Below, piece after piece: positions 47,657 to 56,007 of a DNA stretch of 64,000 nt. How positions within the stretch are numbered: the stretch's first letter is position 1; each line of letters begins with the position of its first letter. The stretch covers positions 81,273 through 145,272 of the forward strand of contig NZ_JAHBBJ010000008.1 of the NCBI RefSeq assembly GCF_019331675.1, written 5' to 3'. This stretch comes from Bifidobacterium miconisargentati. GTDB lineage: Bacteria > Actinomycetota > Actinomycetes > Actinomycetales > Bifidobacteriaceae. Position numbers and translations under genes: made by a program. The notes beneath the pieces were generated by a model that saw nothing but the letters and a program-made list of their open reading frames with translations, was not told the origin of the DNA and made no database searches.

Positions 47657-50314
47657 TTACAGCAGCGGCGTCCAGTCGATCGGCTGGCTGGACAGCGACA
47701 GTGCGCCCAGCGCCACGAAGGCGATCAGCCAGACGACAATCAAAACGGCGTCCCGTCGTCCGCCCTTGGGAGCGGCGGCGGTATTCGGCGAACCGTTCGG
47801 TCCGAGCGCGGGGGACGCGGAGGCCAACAGCGCTTCACCTGCCGGCGTAATGCCCGCGGCCGCGGCTGAGGATGGCCTGCGGATGCCACGCAGCACGCCG
47901 GCGCCGAGACGGACCATCACGGCCCGCGGCCCGAACGCCGTGACCAGCCAGCCAGCCGCCGTGAACCCGCCCAACACCAGTCCGGTCGGGGAGGTCGACA
48001 TGTCGGTCAGCACCGGAATCGGCAGGGTCCACGGACCCGCGACCCAATCCACCGTCTCCACGGGCAGGTTGAGCAGCGCCGCGGCCAATGACGTGCCGAC
48101 TGCGGCGATCGTTGTCATCAATGCCAGTCGCGGCAGCATGAGCAGCAGTCCCTTGAGCAGATGCCAGGGGAGCGTGGCCGCGCGAATCAGCGAATCGGAG
48201 CCCTTACGTTCGCCGCCTCGCCGGCCCTCGCGCTCCAGCTGCGATTCGGCGTTGTATGCCAACGTGAGCAGCAGCCACAACACCGCGGCGGCGGTGAACA
48301 GGGCGATGACCGGTAGTACGGAGGCCAGCAGCGCCAACGGGACCGCGATCAGCCACAACGGCAGCGTGCCGCGCGAGAGGTATTCGCCACGACGTACGTC
48401 CGCGGGATTCGGCCCCGGCTGCGACTGGGCGAGTGTCTGCGCGCTTGCCTGTGCGATCGCCTCGGTTGGGGAGGCCTGCGCGGTCTGGTCAATGATGCGC
48501 TGCAACGCCGGCCGGATGGTCGGATCGGCGATCGTGGGCTGGGTGTCGCCCATTGCGCCGTAGGTGGGTGAGCCGTAGCCAGGCGAGCCATAGGCGGGCT
48601 GCGGCTGGCCATAGGTGCCGTACGGCGAACCGTTCGGGGCATACGCCTGTCCACTTTGCGCGCTCTGGCCCGTCTGTCCGTTCTGTCCGGCCAGTATGCC
48701 GCCGGCCTGCACGGGTGGGAATACGGAAGGCATGGGTTGCAGCGGTGCAGGTGTAGTTGCGGCCGTGGCGCCCGAGGGCATCACCGCGGTGCGTTCGGCC
48801 AACGGAACCGTCGCACCGGCCAACGACGTGGGCGCCACGGTCTCCTGCGATTGCAGGAACGCCGGCACATTGCCGGTCGGTTGTGCGGATTCTCGCGAGA
48901 GTGCGGCCATGCCGGCCGTGCGCGGCGCGGTTCCGCGGATGTCGCGCACGGAGTCCGGTGCCGCTGCGGCCGTTTGGACGTTCGTTTCGGGCAACACCCG
49001 TGTGCCATGGTCGGCGCCGGTCGCGCGTCCCACCAGCGTGCGCGTGGGTGCGTCCGCACCGCGGGTGCCGGAGGCGTCCGCCAGCGGCACCGTCGCGTTG
49101 GCGATGGTCGTGCCTGCCGGGGATGCGGGGAAGACGGTGGTCGCGGGAGCCCCCGCGGACAGCACGGCGGTCGCGGAGTGCGGTGCCGGCGGTGCGGGTG
49201 GGCCTCCCGACACGGCTTCGGTGCGAATGATGTCGGCGTCGTCCGCGGTCCGCCAGACCGTGCGGGGATTGTCGGGGTCAGCGCCAGCGGTTGCGCCGGA
49301 GGCCGAACCAAAAGGGGGCATCGCCTCGGTTCCGTCGGACGTTCCGGCTCCGACTCCGGCCAGCGCGGCCACGCCTCCCGCGATCGCGCCGGCACCGAAC
49401 GGCCCGGCCTGCGTACCCTGCCATGCGGCGGGATTGAGCGCGTCCAGGGCGATGGCGTGCAACAGCTGATCGGGCGTACAACGTTTGCTGCGATCCGGGC
49501 TGAGCGCCGCGCGGAAGGCCGCCAGCGTGCCGGCCGGCAGACCGGTAAGGTTCGCATTGCCCGAGGCCGCGCGCTCCAGCACCGCCATCATCGGCTTGAC
49601 ACCGAACACGGGTGCGCCGGTGGCCGCGAACGCCAGCACGGACGCCACCGACCACCAGTCGGTCGCCTCGTCCGATTCGGCGCCCTCGATGATTTCCGGG
49701 GCGATGAATCCGGGCGTGCCCATCACCAGCCCCGTGCGGGTCACGTGGCTTTCGCCTTCGCCCATCGCGATGCCGAAATCGACCAGCACCGGGCCGGACG
49801 CGGAGACCATCACATTGGTGGGCTTGATGTCGCGGTGGACGATGCCGGCCGCATGCACGGCCTTGACCGCCTCGATGAGCTTGCGGGCCAGCCGTTCGAG
49901 ATCGTCGCCGATGTACCGGCCGTTGACGGCCACGTCATCCTTGAGGTTGCGGCCCTCGATGAGTTCGGTGACGATGAACGCCAGCGAATCGTCCAGCTCC
50001 ATATCCACGATGCCGCACACGCCCGGATGGTTGACCTTCTTCAAAGCCATGGCCTCGCGGCGCAGGCGTTCGCGCGGGGTCACGTCCGGCTTGAGATTGG
50101 GGTCCTGTTCCGCGGCCGGGCCCGCGCCCGCCGCCATCGCGTCGTCCGACTCCTCGGCCAGGGAATCACGCAGGATCTTCATCGCGTACGTCTGGCCGCC
50201 GTCGTCCCGCACGCGCCAGACCGAACCCATGGCCCCCGAACCGAGGCGGGATATCAGCGTGTAGCCGCCCACCACTTCGCCCGGTTCAAGATTCAATGCG
50301 TTCAGATCGCTCAT
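47657..50314 (-). CDS. Membrane serine/threonine protein kinase
   Basis: The protein has 885 residues from the ATG at 50314, which follows GGATGGAG. The Hanks-type kinase domain covers about residues 10-300: the glycine loop GSGAMGSVW, the VAIK-type Lys in AMKIL, HRDIKPTNV, DFGIAMGEGE and GFIAPEI. A Pro/Ala/Gln-rich linker of some 350 residues with repeated Gly/Tyr/Pro blocks follows. The C-terminal quarter has three or four hydrophobic segments (WLIAVPLALLASVLPVIALFTAAAV, LLMLPRLALMTTIAAVGT, LVLGGFTAAGWLVTAF, VLIVVWLIAFVALGALSL). There are no PASTA domains, so it is not the PknB type that senses muropeptides. A 9-bp hairpin at 47623-47646 follows the stop codon. Confidence 0.92.
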   Translation of the reverse strand: MSDLNALNLEPGEVVGGYTLISRLGSGAMGSVWRVRDDGGQTYAMKILRDSLAEESDDAMAAGAGPAAEQDPNLKPDVTPRERLRREAMALKKVNHPGVCGIVDMELDDSLAFIVTELIEGRNLKDDVAVNGRYIGDDLERLARKLIEAVKAVHAAGIVHRDIKPTNVMVSASGPVLVDFGIAMGEGESHVTRTGLVMGTPGFIAPEIIEGAESDEATDWWSVASVLAFAATGAPVFGVKPMMAVLERAASGNANLTGLPAGTLAAFRAALSPDRSKRCTPDQLLHAIALDALNPAAWQGTQAGPFGAGAIAGGVAALAGVGAGTSDGTEAMPPFGSASGATAGADPDNPRTVWRTADDADIIRTEAVSGGPPAPPAPHSATAVLSAGAPATTVFPASPAGTTIANATVPLADASGTRGADAPTRTLVGRATGADHGTRVLPETNVQTAAAAPDSVRDIRGTAPRTAGMAALSRESAQPTGNVPAFLQSQETVAPTSLAGATVPLAERTAVMPSGATAATTPAPLQPMPSVFPPVQAGGILAGQNGQTGQSAQSGQAYAPNGSPYGTYGQPQPAYGSPGYGSPTYGAMGDTQPTIADPTIRPALQRIIDQTAQASPTEAIAQASAQTLAQSQPGPNPADVRRGEYLSRGTLPLWLIAVPLALLASVLPVIALFTAAAVLWLLLTLAYNAESQLEREGRRGGERKGSDSLIRAATLPWHLLKGLLLMLPRLALMTTIAAVGTSLAAALLNLPVETVDWVAGPWTLPIPVLTDMSTSPTGLVLGGFTAAGWLVTAFGPRAVMVRLGAGVLRGIRRPSSAAAAGITPAGEALLASASPALGPNGSPNTAAAPKGGRRDAVLIVVWLIAFVALGALSLSSQPIDWTPLL

Positions 50315-50670
50315 GGACTCCATCCTAGCCGGGCCCCCGCTGGAGCGCCGTGGTCCTTTCGGATGAGCCGTTCTTGCACCGAAAGCGACCGTTCGCGCAT
50401 TTCTCCTGTGCGTCGCGGGTGACGTGTGCTAGCAGATTATGCGCCCGAAATGACAGGATGGGGGTATCGCCTTACACGGCGGATGCGAATCTGCGAACCT
50501 AAGGTCATCGGCATCAAGGATGTGCCGTCGGCCCCAAAGGAGAGCCGGACGGACGCATCCGGCGGCCAGCGTGGCTAGGGCAGTGCCACCGGGCCGCCGT
50601 TCGGATTCGATAACGATATCGGATTCGGGCAGGCATGCCGCGCAAAGGTAAGAATCAAGGAGGAGACCCC
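50315..50670. other. Intergenic region upstream of the first GH3 gene
   Basis: The 356-base gap between the divergent kinase and GH3 genes must hold promoters for both. I see CGGATTCG repeated at about 50598 and 50617 in the last 80 bases, spaced about 17-19 bases apart, which could be a regulator site, but no clear -35/-10 pair. No small gene is convincing. Confidence 0.4.
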
Positions 50671-53577
50671 ATGCTGCAGATCAACATGGCCGACGTATTG
50701 AACGTCATCGGTTCGCTGACACCGTATCTCATCGCCATCGGCGTGCTGCTGGTACTGGCCATCGTCATCACGTTCGCCGTCAACAAGAAGACGGTGAAGG
50801 CCGTGGCCAACCGCAAGCTCATTCATTCCGAATCCTGGCTCGTGGCGCTCGTCGGCATCGTCGTGGCCGTGTCCATGATGCTGTCCGGCCCGCTGGCCAC
50901 GCTGCTCAACAACGCGACCATCACCAAGTACCAGCTGTCCGATTCGACCGTGGCCGCCGCGAACAAGCTGGCCAAGGACGTGCAGACCGAGGCCGTCACC
51001 ATGCTCAAGAACGACGACTCCAACCTGCCGCTGGCCAACAAGAAGATCAACGTGTTCGGCTGGGGCTCCACCAATCCGGTCTACGGCGGCACCGGTTCCG
51101 GTTCCATGTCCGACCAGTACGAGACCGTCTCCCTGCTTGACGGTATGAAGGAAGCCGGCATCGAGACCAACAGCGAGCTGACCAAGCTGTACACCGACTA
51201 CCGCAAGGACCGTCCGGAAGTGGGCATGTGGGCCCAGGATTGGACCCTGCCCGAAGTGCCGGCCGACCAGTACTCCGATTCCCTGATCTCCGACGCCAAG
51301 TCCTTCTCCGACGAGGCCGTCGTGGTGCTCACCCGTGTCGGCGGCGAGGGCGCCGACCTGCCGATGGACATGACCGCCGACGGCATCACCTACACCGACA
51401 ATTCCAAGGATTACAAGGACTTCCAGAAGGGCCAGAGCTTCCTGCAGCTCTCCCAGACCGAGCGCAACATGCTCGACCTGGTCACCAAGAACTTCAGCAA
51501 GGTCACGCTGATCTACAACGGCGCCAACACCTTCCAGTTCGACTTCCTCGCCGACTACCCGCAGATCAAGTCCGTGCTGTGGTGCCCGCCCGCCGGCCAG
51601 ACCGGCTTCTCCGCCCTCGGCGAGGTGCTCGCCGGTGACGTGAACCCGTCCGGCAAGACCTCCGACACCTTCCTCAAGGACCTCACCAAGTCCGTCTCCT
51701 ACAACAACTTCGGCAACTTCAACTACGACAACGCCGATGAGTTCGAGGTCTCCTTCAACTCCTTCGCCGGTGCCGTGACCGCCACCCCGAGCTTCGTGAA
51801 CTACGTCGAGGGCATTTACGTGGGCTACAAGTTCTACGAGACCGCCGACGACGAGGGCCTGATCAAGTACGACGACGTGGTGCAGTACCCGTTCGGCTAC
51901 GGCCTGTCGTACACGACGTTCGATCAGAAGATGGGCGACGTGACGTACTCCGATGGCAAGATCTCGTTCGACGTGACCGTGACCAACACGGGCGATGTGG
52001 CCGGCAAGGACGTGGTTGAGGCGTACTACAACCCGCCGTACACCGATGGCGGCATCGAGAAGGCCTCCGTGAACCTGGTGGCCTTCGAGAAGACGAAGGA
52101 GCTCAAGCCGGGCGAGTCCGAGACCGTCAAGATTTCCTTCGATGACGACGACATGGCCTCCTACGACTCCAAGAACGCCAAGGCGTATGTGCTGGAGAAG
52201 GGCGACTACGAGGTGTCCATCCAGTCCGACTCCCACACCGTGATCGACGAGCAGACCGTGAACGTGCCGGAGACCATCACCTACGACTCCGACAGCAACA
52301 CGCACAACGGCGACAAGACCGCGGCCACCAACCAGTTCGACGATGCCGCCGGTGACGTGACGTACCTGTCCCGTGCGAACCACTTCGCCAACTACAAGCA
52401 GGCGACCGCCGCTCCGACCGACTTCTCCATGAGCGACGAAGCCAAGTCCACCTTCTACAACAACGGCAACTACGATCCCACCAAGTTCGACAACGCCGAT
52501 GACCAGATGCCGACCACCGGCGCCAAGAACGGCGTGCGTCTGGCCGATCTGACCGGCAAGGACTACGACGACCCGCAGTGGGACAAGCTGCTCGACGAAC
52601 TCACCTTCGACGACATGGACAACCTGATCGCCAACGCCGGCTACGGCACCCAGGCCGTGACCTCCATCGGCAAGATCCAGGTGACCGACGCCGACGGCCC
52701 GGCCTCCCTGAACAATAACTTCACCGGCGTGGGCTCCATCGGCTTCCCGGCCTCCACCGCCTTCGCCTGCACGTGGAATAAGGACCTGGCCAAGCAGTTC
52801 GGCGAGATGATCGGCCAGATGGCCCGCGACATGCACGTGGCCGGCTGGTATGCACCCGCCATGAACATCCACCGCAACGCCTTCTCCGGACGTACCTTCG
52901 AGTACTTCTCCGAGGACGGCCTGCTCTCCGGCGTGATGGCCTCCAACCAGATCGCCGGCGCCAAGGAGAAGGGCGTGTACTCCTTCATGAAGCACTTCGC
53001 CCTGAACGATCAGGAAACCAACCGAGACCTGATGCTGTGCACCTGGGCCAACGAACAGGCGATCCGTGAGATCTACCTGAAGCCGTTCGAGATGAGCGTG
53101 AAGGAAGGCGGCGCACAGGCCGTGATGAGCGCCTTCAACTACATCGGCAACACCTACGCCGGCGCCTACGCTCCGCTCCAGCAGAACGTGCTGCGCAACG
53201 AATGGGGCTTCCAGGGCTTCGTGCTGACCGATTACTTCTCCGGCAACGGCTACCAGAACGCCGACCAGCTCGTCCGAGCCGGCAACGACGCGATGCTGGC
53301 CACCACCTCCATCACCAACCACATCACCGACAAGTCCGCCACCTCCGTGAAGGCCATGCGCACGGCCGCCCACAACATTCTGTACACCGTGGCCAACGGC
53401 TGGCAGTACGAGAACGGCGAGCCCGAGGTCGACACCCCGATGTGGAAGACCGCCATGTACGTGGCCTGGGGCGTGACCGCCGTCCTGGTGATCGCCCTTG
53501 AGGTCCTGACCATCATGAAGTTCCTCAAGCGCCGCAAGCAGGTCGTTGCTGCAGTGGCTCCGACCACTCAGGCCTGA
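50671..53577 (+). CDS. Membrane-anchored GH3 beta-glucosidase, domain-permuted (copy 1)
   Basis: The protein has 968 residues; the ATG at 50671 follows AAGGAGGAG. Two N-terminal membrane helices (about 10-36 and 53-78) are joined by a Lys/Arg-rich loop, and a third helix lies at about 928-950 with a KFLKRRK end. By the positive-inside rule the large domain faces outward. Domain order is reversed from the common GH3 type: the C-terminal (alpha/beta) domain comes first (AVTMLKNDDSNLPLANKKINVFGWGST), then FnIII-like (YPFGYGLSYTTFDQK), then the TIM-barrel domain (FAFACTWNK-type segment, WYAPAMNIHRNAFSGRTFEYFSEDG). The nucleophile is Asp854 in GFVLTDYFSGNG. It likely cleaves beta-glucosides or xylosides at the cell surface. 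It has strongly biased codons and a two-component system immediately downstream. Confidence 0.93.
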   Translation: MLQINMADVLNVIGSLTPYLIAIGVLLVLAIVITFAVNKKTVKAVANRKLIHSESWLVALVGIVVAVSMMLSGPLATLLNNATITKYQLSDSTVAAANKLAKDVQTEAVTMLKNDDSNLPLANKKINVFGWGSTNPVYGGTGSGSMSDQYETVSLLDGMKEAGIETNSELTKLYTDYRKDRPEVGMWAQDWTLPEVPADQYSDSLISDAKSFSDEAVVVLTRVGGEGADLPMDMTADGITYTDNSKDYKDFQKGQSFLQLSQTERNMLDLVTKNFSKVTLIYNGANTFQFDFLADYPQIKSVLWCPPAGQTGFSALGEVLAGDVNPSGKTSDTFLKDLTKSVSYNNFGNFNYDNADEFEVSFNSFAGAVTATPSFVNYVEGIYVGYKFYETADDEGLIKYDDVVQYPFGYGLSYTTFDQKMGDVTYSDGKISFDVTVTNTGDVAGKDVVEAYYNPPYTDGGIEKASVNLVAFEKTKELKPGESETVKISFDDDDMASYDSKNAKAYVLEKGDYEVSIQSDSHTVIDEQTVNVPETITYDSDSNTHNGDKTAATNQFDDAAGDVTYLSRANHFANYKQATAAPTDFSMSDEAKSTFYNNGNYDPTKFDNADDQMPTTGAKNGVRLADLTGKDYDDPQWDKLLDELTFDDMDNLIANAGYGTQAVTSIGKIQVTDADGPASLNNNFTGVGSIGFPASTAFACTWNKDLAKQFGEMIGQMARDMHVAGWYAPAMNIHRNAFSGRTFEYFSEDGLLSGVMASNQIAGAKEKGVYSFMKHFALNDQETNRDLMLCTWANEQAIREIYLKPFEMSVKEGGAQAVMSAFNYIGNTYAGAYAPLQQNVLRNEWGFQGFVLTDYFSGNGYQNADQLVRAGNDAMLATTSITNHITDKSATSVKAMRTAAHNILYTVANGWQYENGEPEVDTPMWKTAMYVAWGVTAVLVIALEVLTIMKFLKRRKQVVAAVAPTTQA

Positions 53578-53618
53578 GACCCGCGCGATGGCCCGGATAA
53601 CTGAATAATTGAATAGCC

Positions 53619-53651
53619 AAACGGCTCGTCCCAATACCGGACGAGCCGTTT
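53619..53651 (+). terminator. Terminator after GH3 copy 1
   Basis: AAACGGCTCGTCC (53619-53631) and GGACGAGCCGTTT (53639-53651) form a perfect 13-bp stem with a 7-nt loop. Confidence 0.8.
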
Positions 53652-53680
53652 CGCATATGCGAGACTGGAGAGAGATTTCC

Positions 53681-53727
53681 GGCTCCCCTCGCTGAGGGGA
53701 GCTGTCGCCATAGGCGACTGAGGGGAG
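53681..53727. repeat. Single intact arm of the CTCCC palindromic element
   Basis: GGCTCCCCTCGCTGAGGGGAGC, the GTCGCCATAGGCGAC hairpin and TGAGGGGAG reproduce one arm in full, in the orientation of the right arm's complement at 21923-21970. No partner arm is found nearby. It lies between the terminator of GH3 copy 1 and the response regulator gene. Confidence 0.7.
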
Positions 53728-53764
53728 TCACCCGATGTATTGGCTGGGAAAGGAAGAATCGCCG

Positions 53765-54523
53765 ATGATTCGCATTGCCATCGTCGATGACGACGATACC
53801 GACGCCGCACGCACCGCGGAGATGATCGAACGGTACTACGCCGAGCGTGAAGACGAATCGCGCGGCACGGCGGCCGAGCATGATGCCCGCTCCGGCACCC
53901 AATCGCACCCCGCCTACACCATCACCCGATTCACGGACGGCGAGTCCTTCCTGGACGACTACAAGGCCGAATTCGACGCGATGTTCCTGGACGTGGAAAT
54001 GCCCGGCATCGACGGCCTCGAAACCGCGCACCGGTTGCGCGAGATCGACAGCCATGTCGTGCTCGTCTTCACCACCAAAATGGCCCAGTACGCGGCCGTC
54101 GGCTACGACGTGGACGCCATTGGCTACCTCGTCAAGCCCATTGATTACTTCGGATTCGCGCTCAAGATGCGCAAGGTGGAGGATCTGGTGGCCAAACGCC
54201 AGGGCGTCACCATCCCGCTTACCGTGGGCACAGGCACGCAGTTCCTTTCCTCGCATGACGTGCGGTACGTGGAGGTGCTCGGCCACGAGGTCATCTATCA
54301 CACCGAGCGTGTGGCGTACAAGGTCTGGTCCAGCCTCAAGGAGGCCGCCGCGCTGCTGGAGCCCGTGCATTTCGCTGCCTCGAACCGTTACTGCCTGGTC
54401 AACCTCGAATGGGTGCAGGCCGTCAACGGCGACACCGTGGTGGTGGACGGCCAGACCCTACCCGTCTCCCGCTCCAAACGTAAACCCCTCATGCAGGCCC
54501 TAGCCGCGTATTACGGAAGGTGA
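53765..54523 (+). CDS. LytTR family response regulator
   Basis: The protein has 252 residues from the ATG at 53765 (MIRIAIVDDDDTDAA), behind AGGAAG. The receiver domain has the acidic pocket DDDD, the phospho-acceptor Asp76 in MFLDVEMPG, the Thr in VFTTKM and the Lys in YLVKPID. A loop of about 25 residues (ESRGTAAEHDARSGTQSHP) is inserted before the second strand. The C-terminal LytTR DNA-binding domain covers about residues 150-250 (TQFLSSHDVRYVEVLGHEVIYHT). This is the AgrA/LytR class. The sensor kinase gene starts six bases later. Its direct targets are probably the two flanking GH3 genes, an inference from position. Confidence 0.93.
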   Translation: MIRIAIVDDDDTDAARTAEMIERYYAEREDESRGTAAEHDARSGTQSHPAYTITRFTDGESFLDDYKAEFDAMFLDVEMPGIDGLETAHRLREIDSHVVLVFTTKMAQYAAVGYDVDAIGYLVKPIDYFGFALKMRKVEDLVAKRQGVTIPLTVGTGTQFLSSHDVRYVEVLGHEVIYHTERVAYKVWSSLKEAAALLEPVHFAASNRYCLVNLEWVQAVNGDTVVVDGQTLPVSRSKRKPLMQALAAYYGR

Positions 54524-54529
54524 ACGATC

Positions 54530-55831
54530 ATGCTTGCTGACTGGTTCGGATACGGATTGTTTCCTTTGCTGCTGATGTGCGGCGCCGCGGTGTTCTCCAA
54601 ACAGCTGATGTGGCGTAAAACCGTCTGGCTGCTGACCTTGCCGGCATACGTGATCATCGGTGACGTGCTGTATCAGCTGCTTATGGCGGTACTGTCCCAC
54701 TTCGCCGCCGGGCACCTCGTCCAAGTGCTGTCGTTGACCGGCTATTACGCGATATGCGCGGCATCGCTCATCGCGTTGTTGCGCGAATGCACCAAATCAG
54801 CATGGTTGGAATCACTGGTCGTCGTTGCGGCGGGATACACCCTGCAGCATATCGCGGTGGGGCTTCTCGCATCGTTGACCCACTCTCCGCTGGGGTCTCA
54901 TCTGACGTTCCTTCGTTCCCAGGCGGCCAGTCTCGCGTTTTTCGCGGTGGTATATCTGGTGGCCTACCTGATTCTGGGGCGATCGTTCGTCATCGAGTAC
55001 GCGAAGGTTCGCAGCCGTGTCACCTGGGTTTTGATCAGCGTCGTCGCGCTCGCGTTCGTCATCGTATTCAACATGGTGATGCTGGACGGGCAGTCCGAGC
55101 AAGTCATGTTCGTCGGATTCAGCTACGACGCGATAACCTCCATGCTTCTGCTGGTCATTCTGGTGCTGATCTCCTCAAGCGACCATCTCTACGGTGACCT
55201 GGAAGTGATGCGCCAGCAGGCGAGACTGGCCGAACATCACCATGAACTGGCCAAGGAGAACATCGAACTGATCAATATCCGATGCCACGATATCCGCAAG
55301 TCCATCGCCTCACTGAGCGGCGGCGGACTTACGGCTGACATGGCTAAAAAGATCGAGAACAACATCCGCATCTACGATTCCATGTTCCACACCGGCAACG
55401 AATGCCTGGACGTCTTATTGACGGAAAAGGGGCTGTACTGCACCGGCAAGGGCATCACCTTCACCTGCATCGCGGACGGCAGCCGTCTTGGATTCATGAG
55501 CGACGCGGACGTGTATGCGTTGTTCGGCAACATGCTGGACAACGCCATCGAAAGCGTGGATGCGGTCCGGCAGCCCGAGCGGAAGATCATCAACTTCACC
55601 CTCACGGCGAAAGGTGGTCTTCTGGTGGCGGAAGAGGAGAACAGCTATGCTCCCGAACGGCAGCCAGTGTTCCGTGATGGTCTGCCGTGCACCACGAAGG
55701 CCGATGCTGCCGAACATGGATTCGGCACGCGGTCCATGGCCTGGCAGGTGCATAAATACCAAGGTGAGATGGCCATGAAGGCCGAGGACGGCATCTTCTC
55801 CGTCAGCGTGGTGCTTCCCATCCCCGCGTGA
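54530..55831 (+). CDS. GHKL sensor histidine kinase (AgrC/LytS-like)
   Basis: The protein has 433 residues with five or six membrane helices in the first ~225 residues and no large extracellular domain. The phosphorylation box is IRCHDIRKSIASLSG with His253, followed by a coiled region and the ATPase motifs NMLDNAIESVDA (N box) and the GFGTRSMAWQV segment (G box). The second region before the G box (VAEEENSYAPERQPV) resembles AgrC-type GHKL kinases. The kinase lies 6 bases after the LytTR regulator and is its partner. Kinases of this class often sense peptides; here the flanking genes encode glycosidases, so a sugar-related or peptide signal is equally possible. Confidence 0.9.
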   Translation: MLADWFGYGLFPLLLMCGAAVFSKQLMWRKTVWLLTLPAYVIIGDVLYQLLMAVLSHFAAGHLVQVLSLTGYYAICAASLIALLRECTKSAWLESLVVVAAGYTLQHIAVGLLASLTHSPLGSHLTFLRSQAASLAFFAVVYLVAYLILGRSFVIEYAKVRSRVTWVLISVVALAFVIVFNMVMLDGQSEQVMFVGFSYDAITSMLLLVILVLISSSDHLYGDLEVMRQQARLAEHHHELAKENIELINIRCHDIRKSIASLSGGGLTADMAKKIENNIRIYDSMFHTGNECLDVLLTEKGLYCTGKGITFTCIADGSRLGFMSDADVYALFGNMLDNAIESVDAVRQPERKIINFTLTAKGGLLVAEEENSYAPERQPVFRDGLPCTTKADAAEHGFGTRSMAWQVHKYQGEMAMKAEDGIFSVSVVLPIPA

Positions 55832-56007
55832 AAGCGCGGTCCCTCCCATTCATGCGTTCGACTTGACCTCTCATGCGAGGTGCGCTGTGGCGGCAAGAGC
55901 AGATTCATATCCTCGGAATTGTTCACCGGCACAGTAGCCGAACGACAGGCAACGAAACCTGCGGCGGCTGTTGCGCCCACGCATAATGAGAGTTAAGGAG
56001 ACCTGTC

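Noticed and set aside
50575..53634. A 1019-codon open frame antisense to GH3 copy 1, and a similar one over copy 2
   Set aside because: Both have Gly/Val/His-rich composition that follows from the coding strand's codon bias; the sense genes have full GH3 motifs.
50431..55905. Shared AGCAGATT upstream of both GH3 genes as a LytTR box
   Set aside because: Eight bases at 50431 and 55898 without a second phased repeat could be chance.
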